A stretch of DNA of 64,000 nucleotides from Micromonospora sp. NBC_01796 (GTDB taxonomy: Bacteria; Actinomycetota; Actinomycetes; Mycobacteriales; Micromonosporaceae). Shown here piece by piece: positions 46,507 to 55,518 of this stretch. Positions within the stretch are counted from its first letter, which is position 1, and the number at the start of each line of letters is the position of its first letter. The notes under the pieces are model-generated. The model saw only the letters and a program-made list of their open reading frames with translations, was not told the DNA's origin and searched no databases. The translations under genes and the position numbers were made by a program. Location of the stretch: positions 4,154,001-4,218,000 of the forward strand of contig NZ_CP109078.1 in assembly GCF_035917455.1 (NCBI RefSeq), given 5' to 3'.

Positions 46507-48018
46507 TCAGCGGGTGGGGCGGCGGAGGCGGGTGAAGATCAGTTGGCGGGCGCGGCGGTCGGTGCTCAACAGCAGGGTGGCGGCGACCAGACCGGCGGCG
46601 GCGCCGAGGACGAACACGCCGAGCAGCGGATGGAGGTCGTTGACCCCGATCCGGTCGGTGGCCAGCGGGGTCAACGCGGCGCCGGCCGCGGCCAGCAGCG
46701 CCGGCAGGGTGGGCACGAGGAACCGGATCACCGAGGCACCGATGGCCCGGCGGACGGTGACCCAGACGGAGACGGCGTTGACCACCAGTTGCATGGCGAT
46801 TCCGGCGATGGCGACCGCGCTGGCCTCGGTGACGTCGTTGCGCCCGTCGAGCAGGGTGCCGACCGCGGCCAGGGTCGCCACCCCGAGGATGCCCCGGGTC
46901 CAGAGGATCGCGGCGAGCTTCGCCGGCTGCCCGATCGCCTGCAGCGCCGGGCCGAGCAGGACGCCGTACACGTTGATCGCGCCGAAGAGGCAGAGCAGCC
47001 GGAGCGGGATCTCGGTGCCGGCCCACTCCGGGCCGAGGAAACCCACCAGCGGGTTCGCGGTGGCGGCGAGGATCCCGAGGACCGGCAGGCCGGCGATCGC
47101 GCCGAGGTGTTGCAGCTTGGTCAGGTGGACCGCGAACGCCTCCCGGTCCTCCTGCAGGCGCGACAGCGACGGGAGCGCGACCTGTTGCAGCGACCGGACC
47201 GTGACGTCGACCAGCATGTCCGGCAGTCGCGCGGCCAGCCGGTAGATGCCGGTGGCGACCGGACCGAAGAAGATGCCGGTGAAGATGATGTCGGCCTTGG
47301 AGCTGAGCATGAGGCCGAGTCCGGCGTTCGCGGAGTGGGCGGAGAAGGCCCACAGGTCGCGGATGGCCCCGAGCCGGGGCCGCCGGCTCGGTCGCCACGG
47401 GCAGACCGTCCAGAGCACGATCAGGCTGACCACGGAGGTGGCCAGTTGCTGCGCCACCAGGGCCCAGATGCCCGCGCCGGCCAGGGCGAGCGAGATACCG
47501 ACGACGCCGCTGATGGCGGCGGCCAGCAGGGTACGGATGGCAACCGACCGGAACTGGAGGTCGCGGCGGAGCACCGCCTCCGGCACGATGGCCAGTCCCT
47601 GGAGCAGGACGAGCGGGGAGAGTGCGAGGCAGACCTCGGTCAACCCGTCCGGGCTGCCGTTGATGAGCGACCAGACCGGGCTGAGCGCGGCGGTGAGCGC
47701 GCCGACGCCGAGGCCGGCGAGCAGGGTCACGCCGAAGGCGGCGTCGAGGTGCTCGGGGGTGAGCTTGTCCCGCTGCACGATCGCCGAGACCAGCCCTTGC
47801 TGGATGATCGTCTGGGCGATGGTGATGAAGACCGTGGCCATCGCGACCAGCCCGAACTCGTTCGGCCCGAGCAGCTTCGCGAGCAGGAACGTGACCACGA
47901 TCGAGGAACCGACCCGGCCGGCGGTGAGCAGGTATGACCAACCGATCGCCGACCGTACCCGGCCACGCGACGGGGCTGGCGGGGACTCGACGGGTGCGTC
48001 GGGCGTTGTGCTGACCAC
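46507..48018 (-). CDS. Polysaccharide flippase (Wzx/MOP family)
   Basis: A 503-residue membrane protein with about 12 to 14 hydrophobic helices. The N-terminal AIGWSYLLTAGRVGSSIVVTFLLAKLLGPNEFGLVAMATVF is the classic start of the polysaccharide_synt family, and EAVLRRDLQFRSVAIRTLLA and SSKADIIFTGIFFGPVATGIYRLAARLPDML follow it. It moves lipid-linked repeat units across the membrane. GTG 48018 overlaps the upstream GT2 stop (TAGTG). The 3' flank (46461-46505) is a GGCGCGTGGC-rich low-complexity stretch. Confidence 0.9.
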   Translation of the reverse strand: MVSTTPDAPVESPPAPSRGRVRSAIGWSYLLTAGRVGSSIVVTFLLAKLLGPNEFGLVAMATVFITIAQTIIQQGLVSAIVQRDKLTPEHLDAAFGVTLLAGLGVGALTAALSPVWSLINGSPDGLTEVCLALSPLVLLQGLAIVPEAVLRRDLQFRSVAIRTLLAAAISGVVGISLALAGAGIWALVAQQLATSVVSLIVLWTVCPWRPSRRPRLGAIRDLWAFSAHSANAGLGLMLSSKADIIFTGIFFGPVATGIYRLAARLPDMLVDVTVRSLQQVALPSLSRLQEDREAFAVHLTKLQHLGAIAGLPVLGILAATANPLVGFLGPEWAGTEIPLRLLCLFGAINVYGVLLGPALQAIGQPAKLAAILWTRGILGVATLAAVGTLLDGRNDVTEASAVAIAGIAMQLVVNAVSVWVTVRRAIGASVIRFLVPTLPALLAAAGAALTPLATDRIGVNDLHPLLGVFVLGAAAGLVAATLLLSTDRRARQLIFTRLRRPTR

Positions 48019-48932
48019 TAGGCGTTTCCCTTGGCCGTGCTGGCCCTCGATCGGCGGCTGAGCCGGCGGCGCCAGCGGCCGAGAAGCACCCGGACCCGTC
48101 GGGCCCACCAGGCGCCGAGGAAGGCGAAGGCGGAGCTGATCCGGGTACCCAGGGGGTCGTCGCCGGTCAGCAGCGTACGCAGTGTTTCCAGCAGCATCCG
48201 CTGCCGGGGTGCCCGGACCTTGCCGCTGTCCTGGGCGTACCAGGAGAGGGCGGAGGCGGGGGTGGAGTCCTTGGCCTGCCGGCTGGAGGCGCCGTGCATC
48301 CGGCGCAGGAACAGCGGCTGGTCCACCTCGTGGATCTCGCCGAGCCGGGCGACCTCGGCGACCAGGGTGTAGTCGGAGGAGAGGAACGGCCGGATCATGC
48401 CGGTACGGCGCAGGGCGGCGAGCCGGAAGACGCCGAAGTGGGCGTGGCAGAGGTTGATGTTGCTGGCCACCCCGGCGACCCGTCGCCAGGGGCGGTGATC
48501 GCGCAGGTCCAGCCGGTCGGCGTACGGACCGATCACCGAACCCTCCTCGTCGATCAGCACCGTACGAGGATAGGCGAGCACGGCCTGTGAGCCTGCGACG
48601 TCCAGCGCCGCCACGCAGGTGCTCAGGAACGTCGGCAGACAGACGTCGTCGTACGCCACCCACTTGAACAGTTCGCCCCGGGCGAGTTGGGCGACCCGGG
48701 CGTAGTTGACGTGGCCGCCGAAGTTGCGCGGGTTCTGGAAGAGCCGGAACCGTTGGTCGGCCGCGGCGTAGCGCTGGCAGATCTCCCAGGTCCGGTCGGT
48801 GGAGGCATTGTCACTCACGATGATCTCGAAGTCCTGGTAGTCCTGCGCGAGCAGCGCGTCCAGGCATCCTTCGAGGTACCGCTCGGCGTTGTAGAGGGGA
48901 ACGCCGAGACTCACCCGGGGCGCTCCGTCCAT
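48018..48932 (-). CDS. GT2 glycosyltransferase
   Basis: A 304-residue GT-A transferase: RVSLGVPLYNAERYLEGCLDALLAQDYQDFEIIVSDNASTDRTWEIC, then FKWVAYDDVCLPTFL (the DD metal site) and HFGVFRLAALRRTGMIRPFLSSDYTLVAEVARLGEIHEV. The C-terminal basic tail is short. ATG 48932 has a GAGGAGAG site; a GTG one codon upstream is possible. It is translationally coupled to the flippase. The 59-base gap to the methyltransferase upstream suggests one operon. Confidence 0.9.
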   Translation of the reverse strand: MDGAPRVSLGVPLYNAERYLEGCLDALLAQDYQDFEIIVSDNASTDRTWEICQRYAAADQRFRLFQNPRNFGGHVNYARVAQLARGELFKWVAYDDVCLPTFLSTCVAALDVAGSQAVLAYPRTVLIDEEGSVIGPYADRLDLRDHRPWRRVAGVASNINLCHAHFGVFRLAALRRTGMIRPFLSSDYTLVAEVARLGEIHEVDQPLFLRRMHGASSRQAKDSTPASALSWYAQDSGKVRAPRQRMLLETLRTLLTGDDPLGTRISSAFAFLGAWWARRVRVLLGRWRRRLSRRSRASTAKGNA

Positions 48933-48991
48933 CACTCTCCTCAGCTTCGAGTGATCGTGGATGAATGTCGGTGTGATCCGGTGCCCGTTGA

Positions 48992-50161
48992 TCAGGCCAC
49001 CATCAGTTCGGCCTCGACGCCGAGTTCGCGGAGCGCGGCGCCGATCTCGTTCCGGTAGGCGGGGTTGGTGATGATCACCGCACGGGTGCCCAGCTCGGTC
49101 AGGCTCGCAGGGGAGCCTACCTCGTGTCCGGTCACCGGCAGGTATCTGCCCCATTTGCGTGGGTTGACATCGACCACCGCGGCGAGCCGGCCGTCCGGGT
49201 CGGCGAGGTGCAGGAACTGCACGCCGCGCGAACCGGCGCCCCAGAGCACCGGTCGGTCACCGGCGGCGAGCAGCCGGTCGATGGTGGACCGCCAGTGCTC
49301 CCGTTCGGCGGCGTGCCGGGCGGCGAAACCGGCGATCGACTCCAGTTGCCGGTCCCGGTCCGCCGGACCGGGCAGCTCCCGCGAATCCGTGGTCGCCGGT
49401 ACGTTCACCGCGATCTCCACGAACCGGAACATGCCGGAGAAGAGGGGACCGGTGTCGGTCACCTGCCACCCGGCCCGTTCGACCACCCGGCGCAGGGAGT
49501 AGGCGTCGAAGTAGGACACGTGCGGATAGATCACCTCCCACCCGGCGGTGGCGAGGTCGTAGCAGGCGTCGGGGACCTCCAGGTAGCCGCGTACCGGCCG
49601 GTCGCCGGCCAGCTCCCGGAGGCGGACCAGGAAGCCGTACGGGTCGTCCAGGTGCTCGAACCAGTGCCGGGAGGTGACGAAGTCGAAGACCGGGGTGCTG
49701 TCGTCCAGTGGTGCGTGCCCGGCGTGGAAGGTCGCGCCGGACGGGTCCGGTCCGACCGGGCCGGCGTACATCGCGTCGTAACCGTGGCCCCGGCATCCCG
49801 CCACGTGGCACAGCTCGCGGAGGAACTCACCCTGGCCGCAACCGATGTCCAGCACCGTCGCGCCGGCCAGCGGGTAGCGCTGGGCCAGGTGCTTGACCAA
49901 CTCGGCGGAGAAGGTCTGGAACGCCGGGGAGTGGTGCAGGTTGGTGTCCATGGTGGTGTCGTAGACCAGCGCGGCCGGGTCGAAGGCGAGGTTGCGCACG
50001 TACGCGCACTCGGGACAGTAGGCCAGTTCCATCCCGCCCAGCGGCGAGGCGAGCGCCTCCTCCCGGCTGGCCCAGTGCACCCCGCAGAACACCGGGATCG
50101 CACCGAGGTCGGCGAACGGGACGAGGGCGGCGCCGCCGCACGCGTCGCAGGTCCGGCTCAC
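48992..50161 (-). CDS. Sugar C-methyltransferase-like protein (variant active site)
   Basis: A 389-residue, three-domain protein of the NDP-hexose C-methyltransferase type. An N-terminal zinc domain (CDACGG at the start, CPECAY near residue 50) precedes a SAM domain with VLDIGCGQGEFLREL, and a C-terminal Rossmann-like domain has VLWGAGSRGVQFL and VDVNPRKWGRYLP. At the site where related 3-C-methyltransferases have a Tyr/His-Glu-His segment, this protein reads VIYPHVSYFDAYSLRRV, so the reaction may differ. GTG overlaps the epimerase stop (GTGA). It is a distant paralog of the 51377 gene. Confidence 0.8.
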   Translation of the reverse strand: MSRTCDACGGAALVPFADLGAIPVFCGVHWASREEALASPLGGMELAYCPECAYVRNLAFDPAALVYDTTMDTNLHHSPAFQTFSAELVKHLAQRYPLAGATVLDIGCGQGEFLRELCHVAGCRGHGYDAMYAGPVGPDPSGATFHAGHAPLDDSTPVFDFVTSRHWFEHLDDPYGFLVRLRELAGDRPVRGYLEVPDACYDLATAGWEVIYPHVSYFDAYSLRRVVERAGWQVTDTGPLFSGMFRFVEIAVNVPATTDSRELPGPADRDRQLESIAGFAARHAAEREHWRSTIDRLLAAGDRPVLWGAGSRGVQFLHLADPDGRLAAVVDVNPRKWGRYLPVTGHEVGSPASLTELGTRAVIITNPAYRNEIGAALRELGVEAELMVA

Positions 50162-51198
50162 GCGGGCACGCCGGCGGCCCAGCGCAGTTGCGCGTCCAGC
50201 CGGCCCGCGCCCTGGAGGGCCTGGATCCGGCGCAACCGCTGGTGTCGCTCGCCCCGGAACACCTCGATCGTCAGCCCGTGCCGCTGGTACGCCTCGACCA
50301 GTTCCTCGATGCCCTTGCGTACGGTCCAGCGGGGCTGGAAGCCGGGCACCTCGGCGGCGATCAGGTCGCAGCTCACCCGGTAGTTGCGGGAGTCCGTCGA
50401 CGCGCCACCGGCGAACGTGACGGTGGATCCGTCGACCACCTCGGCGACCAGTTCGGCGACGTCCCGGATCAGGTAGTTCTCGGTGCTGACGCCGACGTTG
50501 TACGCCTTGCCGTGCACCTGCTCGCGAGGTGCCTCCAGCAGGGCCAGGAACGCGGCGCAGATGTCCTCGGCGTGCACCAGCGGGCGCCAGGCGGTGCCGT
50601 CGGAGAGGAGCCGGACCTCGCCGGTGAGCAGTGCGCTCGCGGTCAGGTCGTTCACCACCAGGTCGCCGCGGAGCCGGGGGGAGAAGCCGTACGCGGTGGC
50701 GTTGCGCAGGAAGACGGGGGAGAAGCTGTCGTCGGCCAGCGCGGTCAGGCCCTGCTCGGAGAGGATCTTCGACTCGCCGTACGGGGTGACCGGTGCGAAG
50801 CCGGCGTTCTCGTCCAGCGGCCGGTCGTCCAGTCCGGCGCCGTAGAGGCTGCACGACGAGGAGAAGAGGAACCGGGTCACCCCGGCGGCCTTGGCCGCCT
50901 CGGCCAGTCGGACCGTGGCCCGATGGTTGACGTCGTACGTCAGTTCGGGGTTGAGGTTGCCGATCGGGTCGTTGCAGAGGGCCGCCAGGTGGCAGACCGC
51001 GTCGAAGCCGGCCAGGTGCTCCGGCCGTACGTCGCGCAGGTCCAGCCGGAGGGACGGCACCTCGGCGGGCGCCGGGCCGAGCAGGCAGTCGGCGAACAGG
51101 TCGGTGTCGAGACCGGTGACCTGGTGGCCCGCGGCCTGGAGCAGCGGAGTCAGCACACTGCCGAGGTAGCCGTGATGACCGGTGACGAGAACGCGCAC
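50158..51198 (-). CDS. NAD-dependent nucleotide-sugar epimerase/dehydratase
   Basis: A 346-residue extended short-chain dehydrogenase. The coenzyme motif is VLVTGHHGYLGSVLTPLL (GxxGxxG), followed by LRLDLRD, VCHLAALCNDPIGN, a catalytic Ser in SSSCSLYG, YGESK (Tyr and Lys) and LRNATAYGFSPRLR. It acts on a nucleotide sugar, most likely as a 4- or 3,5-epimerase-type or reductase step; the exact reaction is not evident. GTG 51198 is preceded by GGGAG. It is the first gene of the leftward operon and diverges from the second methyltransferase. Confidence 0.88.
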   Translation of the reverse strand: MRVLVTGHHGYLGSVLTPLLQAAGHQVTGLDTDLFADCLLGPAPAEVPSLRLDLRDVRPEHLAGFDAVCHLAALCNDPIGNLNPELTYDVNHRATVRLAEAAKAAGVTRFLFSSSCSLYGAGLDDRPLDENAGFAPVTPYGESKILSEQGLTALADDSFSPVFLRNATAYGFSPRLRGDLVVNDLTASALLTGEVRLLSDGTAWRPLVHAEDICAAFLALLEAPREQVHGKAYNVGVSTENYLIRDVAELVAEVVDGSTVTFAGGASTDSRNYRVSCDLIAAEVPGFQPRWTVRKGIEELVEAYQRHGLTIEVFRGERHQRLRRIQALQGAGRLDAQLRWAAGVPA

Positions 51199-51376
51199 GG
51201 CAAAGCTCCCGAGGGTCCGCGGGGGTGAGAAGGCAGAGTTTATGAGGGCCGAGTGATCACCACTGAGTAGTGTCGGACTTTTTACTGAAAGCCCCGGTCG
51301 GAAAGCGCCGGAACTAGCGTGGCCGAAGCGTGCTGGCGGGCGCCGCGCGAGGTGGCGAACAATCGGGGTGGATCGC
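51199..51376. promoter_or_regulatory. Divergent promoter region between the two sugar-modification operons
   Basis: The 178-bp gap is A+T-richer than its flanks (about 51235-51290). TAAACT on the minus strand (51237-51242) and TAGCGT on the plus strand (about 51315) are -10 candidates, neither with a convincing -35 box. One shared control region would make both operons respond together. Confidence 0.35.
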
Positions 51377-52684
51377 ATGACCATTGCGGAATGTCGGCTC
51401 TGTGGCACGGCATTGACCGAGACGTTCGTGGACCTGGGGATGTCGCCGCTCTGCGAGAGCTACCTGACCGAGGAGCGGCTGGACAGCGCCGAGACGTTCT
51501 ACCCCTTGCATGTACGGATCTGTTCCAGTTGCCTGCTCGTGCAACTGCCGGCATACGTGCCGGGAGAGGACATTTTCTCCGACTACGCCTATTTCTCCTC
51601 CTATTCCGATTCGTGGGTGGCGCACGCCAAGCGGTACGCCGACGCGATGATCGATACGCTCGGCCTCGGTCCGGAGAGTCTGGTCACCGAGGTGGCGAGC
51701 AACGACGGCTACCTGCTCCAGCACTTCGTCGCCCGGGGCGTCCCGGTGCTCGGGGTGGAGCCGGCGGCGAACATCGCCGAGGTGGCCCGCGCCAAGGGGA
51801 TCCGTACCGAGGTGCACTTCCTGGGTGCCGGGACCGGTGCCGACCTGGCCGCCCGGTACGGCCGGGCCGACCTGGTCGCCGGCAACAACGTCTACGCGCA
51901 CGTGCCGGACCTGATCGGGTTCACCGCCGGGCTGGCCGCGCTGGTGAAGCCGAGCGGGCTGGTGACGCTGGAGTTCCCGCACCTGCTCCGGCTGATCGAA
52001 CGCCGGCAGTACGACACCATCTACCACGAGCACTACCAGTACCTCTCGCTGCTCACCGCGCAGCGTGCGCTGGCCACCGCCGGGCTGGCCGTCGCCGACG
52101 TCGAGGAACTCTCCTCGCACGGTGGCTCGCTGCGGGTGCACGCCCGGCCGGCGACCCTGTCCGCGGCCACGGCGGTCGCCGCCGAACCGGGCCGTTCCGG
52201 GGCGGTGGAGGGTTCCGCCTGGGTGCCGTCGAGCCTGGGGTGGGAACCGTCGAGCAACGTCAAGTCGGTGCTGGAGGCGGAGGCAGAGGCCGGGCTGCAC
52301 ACGCTCGACGGGCACCGTGGCTTCGCCGAGGCGGTCTTCACCATCAAGCGCAACCTGCTCGACTTCCTGCTCACCGCGCGGGCCGAGGGCAAGCGGGTGG
52401 TCGGGTACGGGGCGCCGGGCAAGGGCAACACCTTGCTCAACCACTGCGGTATCCGGTCGGACCTGCTGGCGTACACGGTCGACCGGAGTCCGTACAAGCA
52501 GGGCAGATTCCTTCCGGGGACGCACATCCCGATCCACGCGCCGGAACGGCTGGCGCAGGATCGTCCCGACTACGTCCTGGTCCTGCCCTGGAACCTGCGT
52601 ACCGAGATCTCCACCCAGCTGGCGTACGTCCGCGAGTGGGGCGGCCGGCTCGTCTACCCCATCCCGGAGCTTGAGGTGGTCTGA
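51377..52684 (+). CDS. Nucleotide-sugar 3-C-methyltransferase-like protein
   Basis: A 435-residue protein with the three-domain layout of TylCIII/TcaB9-type enzymes. The N-terminal zinc domain has CRLCG and CSSC. The SAM domain has VTEVASNDGYLLQHFVARG and VAGNNVYAHVPD. The catalytic region DTIYHEHYQYLSLL keeps the Tyr and His-Glu-His residues, and the C-terminal domain has VGYGAPGKGNTLLNHCGI. Enzymes of this type add a methyl branch at C-3 of a 4-keto-6-deoxy sugar. ATG 51377 follows GGGGTGG; GTG 51368 would add three residues. The TGATG overlap couples it to the next gene. Confidence 0.85.
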   Translation: MTIAECRLCGTALTETFVDLGMSPLCESYLTEERLDSAETFYPLHVRICSSCLLVQLPAYVPGEDIFSDYAYFSSYSDSWVAHAKRYADAMIDTLGLGPESLVTEVASNDGYLLQHFVARGVPVLGVEPAANIAEVARAKGIRTEVHFLGAGTGADLAARYGRADLVAGNNVYAHVPDLIGFTAGLAALVKPSGLVTLEFPHLLRLIERRQYDTIYHEHYQYLSLLTAQRALATAGLAVADVEELSSHGGSLRVHARPATLSAATAVAAEPGRSGAVEGSAWVPSSLGWEPSSNVKSVLEAEAEAGLHTLDGHRGFAEAVFTIKRNLLDFLLTARAEGKRVVGYGAPGKGNTLLNHCGIRSDLLAYTVDRSPYKQGRFLPGTHIPIHAPERLAQDRPDYVLVLPWNLRTEISTQLAYVREWGGRLVYPIPELEVV

Positions 52685-53556
52685 TGAAGGTCGTCCTGTT
52701 CTGCGGCGGACTGGGAATGCGCATGCGGGAGGGTGCCGCGTCGGCGCCCAAACCGATGGCGATGATCGGTGACCGGCCGCTGCTCTGGCACGTCATGCGA
52801 TATTATGCCCACTTCGGACATACCGACTTCATTCTCTGTCTGGGGTACGGTGCCGCGGCGGTCAAGGACTACTTCCTGCACTACGACGAGACGCTCTCCA
52901 ACGACTTCACCCTCACCATGGGCGGTCGGGACGTACGTCTGTTCGCCACCGACATCACCGACTGGAACATCACCTTCATCGACACCGGACTCGGCGCGAC
53001 CATCGGCGAGCGGCTGATGCGGGTACGCAGGCACGTCCAGGACGAGGAGATGTTCCTGGCCAACTACGCCGACACGCTCACCGACGCGCCCCTGCCCGCG
53101 ATGATCGACCGGTTCCGGGCCTCGACCGCCACGGCCAGCCTGCTCGCCGTACCGGTGCAGTCGACCCACCACGTGATCGACATCGACGAGTCCGACCAGG
53201 TACGCCGGGTCCGGCCGATCCGCGAGCTGATGCAGTGGGAGAACGGCGGCTACTTCATCCTCCGGCCGGGGATCTTCGACGAGCTGCGCGAGGGTGAGGA
53301 CATGGTCCCGCACGCCTTCGACCGGCTGCTGCCGAGGCGGGGGTTGATGGCCCAGCGCCACAACGGGTTCTGGCGGGCCGCCGACACCTTCAAGGACCGG
53401 GCCGAGCTGGAGGAGCTCTACCACTCCGCCCGCTGCCCGTGGATGCTCTGGGACGCACACCGGCACGGCGGTCCGGTGAGCCCGGCCCCGTTCGACGGCC
53501 ACATCGACACCCCGGCCGAGCATGCCGGTCCCGGCACCCCCGCGTTGATCCACTGA
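52684..53556 (+). CDS. Glucose-1-phosphate cytidylyltransferase-like nucleotidyltransferase
   Basis: A 290-residue nucleotidyltransferase. The start MKVVLFCGGLGMRMREG is a variant of the GGxGTR signature. PKPMAMIGDRPLLWHVMRYYAHFGHTDFILCLGYG and KDYFLHY then match the RfbF family that makes CDP-glucose. MANYADTL-type residues and WENGGYFIL follow the family pattern. Product could be CDP-glucose or a related nucleotide sugar; the CDP-glucose 4,6-dehydratase that normally follows is not in the window. It overlaps both neighbours by one base. Confidence 0.85.
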   Translation: MKVVLFCGGLGMRMREGAASAPKPMAMIGDRPLLWHVMRYYAHFGHTDFILCLGYGAAAVKDYFLHYDETLSNDFTLTMGGRDVRLFATDITDWNITFIDTGLGATIGERLMRVRRHVQDEEMFLANYADTLTDAPLPAMIDRFRASTATASLLAVPVQSTHHVIDIDESDQVRRVRPIRELMQWENGGYFILRPGIFDELREGEDMVPHAFDRLLPRRGLMAQRHNGFWRAADTFKDRAELEELYHSARCPWMLWDAHRHGGPVSPAPFDGHIDTPAEHAGPGTPALIH

Positions 53557-54194
53557 TGGGGTCGCTGCGGCTGGGCGAGGTCCGATCGCTGGTCCTGGTC
53601 GGGGCGCACCCCGACGACATCGAGATCGGCGCCGGCGGGCTGCTGCTCGCGCTCGGCGCGGCCAACCCCGGCCTGCGGGTCCACTACCTGCTACTCACCG
53701 GTACGCCGGACCGGCAGGCCGAGGCGCGCTCGGCCGCCGGGGCCTTCCTGCCCACCGCCCGGATCGACTTCGACCTGCACCAACTCCCCGACGGCCGGGT
53801 GCCCGCGCACTGGGAGCAGGCAAAAGAGATCGTCAATGCGGCAGCCGCCGCGACCAGCCCCGACCTGGTGGTGGCGCCGGCCCCGGACGACGCCCACCAG
53901 GATCATCGGACCCTGGCCGAACTGGTACCCACCTCATTTCGCCGCGCGTCGGTGTTGCACTATGAAATCCCCAAGTGGGACGGTGACCTGGGCCGGCGGA
54001 ACATTTACCTGCCGCTCACGGACGAGCAGGCCCGACGCAAGGTGGAGCTGCTACACACCAGTTACCCGTCCCAGAAGGACCGGGACTGGTGGGACGACGA
54101 GGTCTTCCTCGGGCTGGCCCGGCTGCGGGGCATGGAATGCCGATCCCGGTACGCCGAGGCGTTCCGGTGTGAGAAAGCGGTAATCGAGTTATGA
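53556..54194 (+). CDS. PIG-L family deacetylase
   Basis: A 212-residue LmbE/PIG-L protein. The zinc motif is VGAHPDDIEIGAGG (His-Pro-Asp-Asp), the catalytic and binding residues continue in APAPDDAHQDHRTLAEL, and ALARLRGMECRSRYAEAFR closes the domain. The family removes N-acetyl groups from GlcNAc-containing substrates. In this operon it probably deacetylates a sugar of the polymer or its precursor. ATG 53556 overlaps the previous stop (TGATG). Confidence 0.9.
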   Translation: MGSLRLGEVRSLVLVGAHPDDIEIGAGGLLLALGAANPGLRVHYLLLTGTPDRQAEARSAAGAFLPTARIDFDLHQLPDGRVPAHWEQAKEIVNAAAAATSPDLVVAPAPDDAHQDHRTLAELVPTSFRRASVLHYEIPKWDGDLGRRNIYLPLTDEQARRKVELLHTSYPSQKDRDWWDDEVFLGLARLRGMECRSRYAEAFRCEKAVIEL

Positions 54195-54216
54195 CCCAGC
54201 ACAGCGAGCCGGCCCG

Positions 54217-55518
54217 ATGAGCGGCGAGGTGCTTTCCGCCTGCCTGTTCGGCGTACCCGGATCCCACCTCAACCTCGGCGTGGGCGCGCTGCGCGCGGCC
54301 ACCCTCGGCGGGTTGCTGGCCCGGGAGCCGCAGGCCGACGTCACCGTCTTCGACGACGGCTGGGGCCAGCGGTCCGGGCACGCCTTCGTCGGCGGCCGAC
54401 CGGTGTCGATCTCGCTTGCCGGCGCCCGGCACTCGCGCCGGTACCACCGCCCCGAGTCGTACCTGAACATGCGGGTCAGCGCCGCCCTCGGCGGGTTCGG
54501 CAACTCCGGGGTGGCGAAGATCGACCGGGCCGACGTGGTGCTCGACGTCAGCGGCGGGGACAGCTTCAGCGACATCTACGGCGAGCACCGGTTCCGTACG
54601 GTGGCCTGGCCGAAGCGGCTCACCCTGCTGCGCCGCCGCCCACTGGTGCTGCTGCCGCAGACCTACGGGCCGTTCCGCTCGGACCGGATCCGGGCCGAGG
54701 CCGCTGCGCTCATCCGGGGGGCCGCGATGGCCTGGGCCCGCGACCCGGAGAGCTACGTCGCCCTGAGCGACCTGCTCGGAGCCGACCTGGACCCGACCCG
54801 GCACCGCGAGGGGGTCGACGTCGCCTTCGCGCTGGAGCCGCGCCAGCCGGACCAGCCCGCCCTGGACACCCTGAACCGGTGGTTCGACGCGGCCCCCGGC
54901 CCGGTGATCGGGATCAACATCAGCGGCCTGATGGCCCGCGCCGAGGGCCGGACCCAGTTCGGCCTGGCAGCGGACAGCGCCGAGGTCGCCCGCCGGCTCT
55001 GCGAACGCCTGCTCGACGAACCGGACACCCGCGTGATCATCGTGCCGCACGTGCGCAGCCCGCACGGTGCCGACGACGACACCACGGCGAGCGAGCGGCT
55101 GCATGCCGCGCTGGTCGGCAGGTACGGCGACCGGATCACGGTCAGCCCGGCCGGTCTCGACCCGCACCAGAGCAAGTGGGTGATCGCCCGGACCACCTGG
55201 TTCTGCGGGATGCGGATGCACGCCACCATCGCCGCCCTCTCCTCCTGCGTACCGGTGGCGAACATCGCGTACAGCCTGAAGGCGCGCGGGGTCTTCGCCA
55301 GCGTGGGCCAGGAGCGGCACGTGGCCGACGCCCGCAAGCTCGCCGACGACGACCTGCTCGACGCCCTCTGGAGGTCCTGGACCTCCCGCGCCGAGACCGC
55401 GGTCGAACTCACCGAATGGATCCCGGCGGCGATCGGTCGGGCCGGCGAGCAGATGGACGAGATCGTCGCCGTCGCCCGCGCCGAGCGGGCCCGGCGTACC
55501 ACGGGAGCGCGACGGTGA
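54217..55518 (+). CDS. Polysaccharide pyruvyl transferase family protein
   Basis: A 433-residue protein of the WcaK/CsaB type that adds ketal-linked pyruvate to glycans. The N-terminal GSHLNLGVGALRAATL (N-x-G) and VLLPQTYGPFRSDRIRAEA precede the C-terminal ITVSPAGLDPHQSKWVIARTTWFCGMRMHATIAALSSCVPVANIAYSLKARG, the family hallmark. It begins 22 bases after the PIG-L gene and ends in a GTGA overlap with the iron-sulfur gene. Such pyruvyl transferase/F420-hydrogenase-beta pairs recur in polysaccharide clusters. Confidence 0.88.
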   Translation: MSGEVLSACLFGVPGSHLNLGVGALRAATLGGLLAREPQADVTVFDDGWGQRSGHAFVGGRPVSISLAGARHSRRYHRPESYLNMRVSAALGGFGNSGVAKIDRADVVLDVSGGDSFSDIYGEHRFRTVAWPKRLTLLRRRPLVLLPQTYGPFRSDRIRAEAAALIRGAAMAWARDPESYVALSDLLGADLDPTRHREGVDVAFALEPRQPDQPALDTLNRWFDAAPGPVIGINISGLMARAEGRTQFGLAADSAEVARRLCERLLDEPDTRVIIVPHVRSPHGADDDTTASERLHAALVGRYGDRITVSPAGLDPHQSKWVIARTTWFCGMRMHATIAALSSCVPVANIAYSLKARGVFASVGQERHVADARKLADDDLLDALWRSWTSRAETAVELTEWIPAAIGRAGEQMDEIVAVARAERARRTTGARR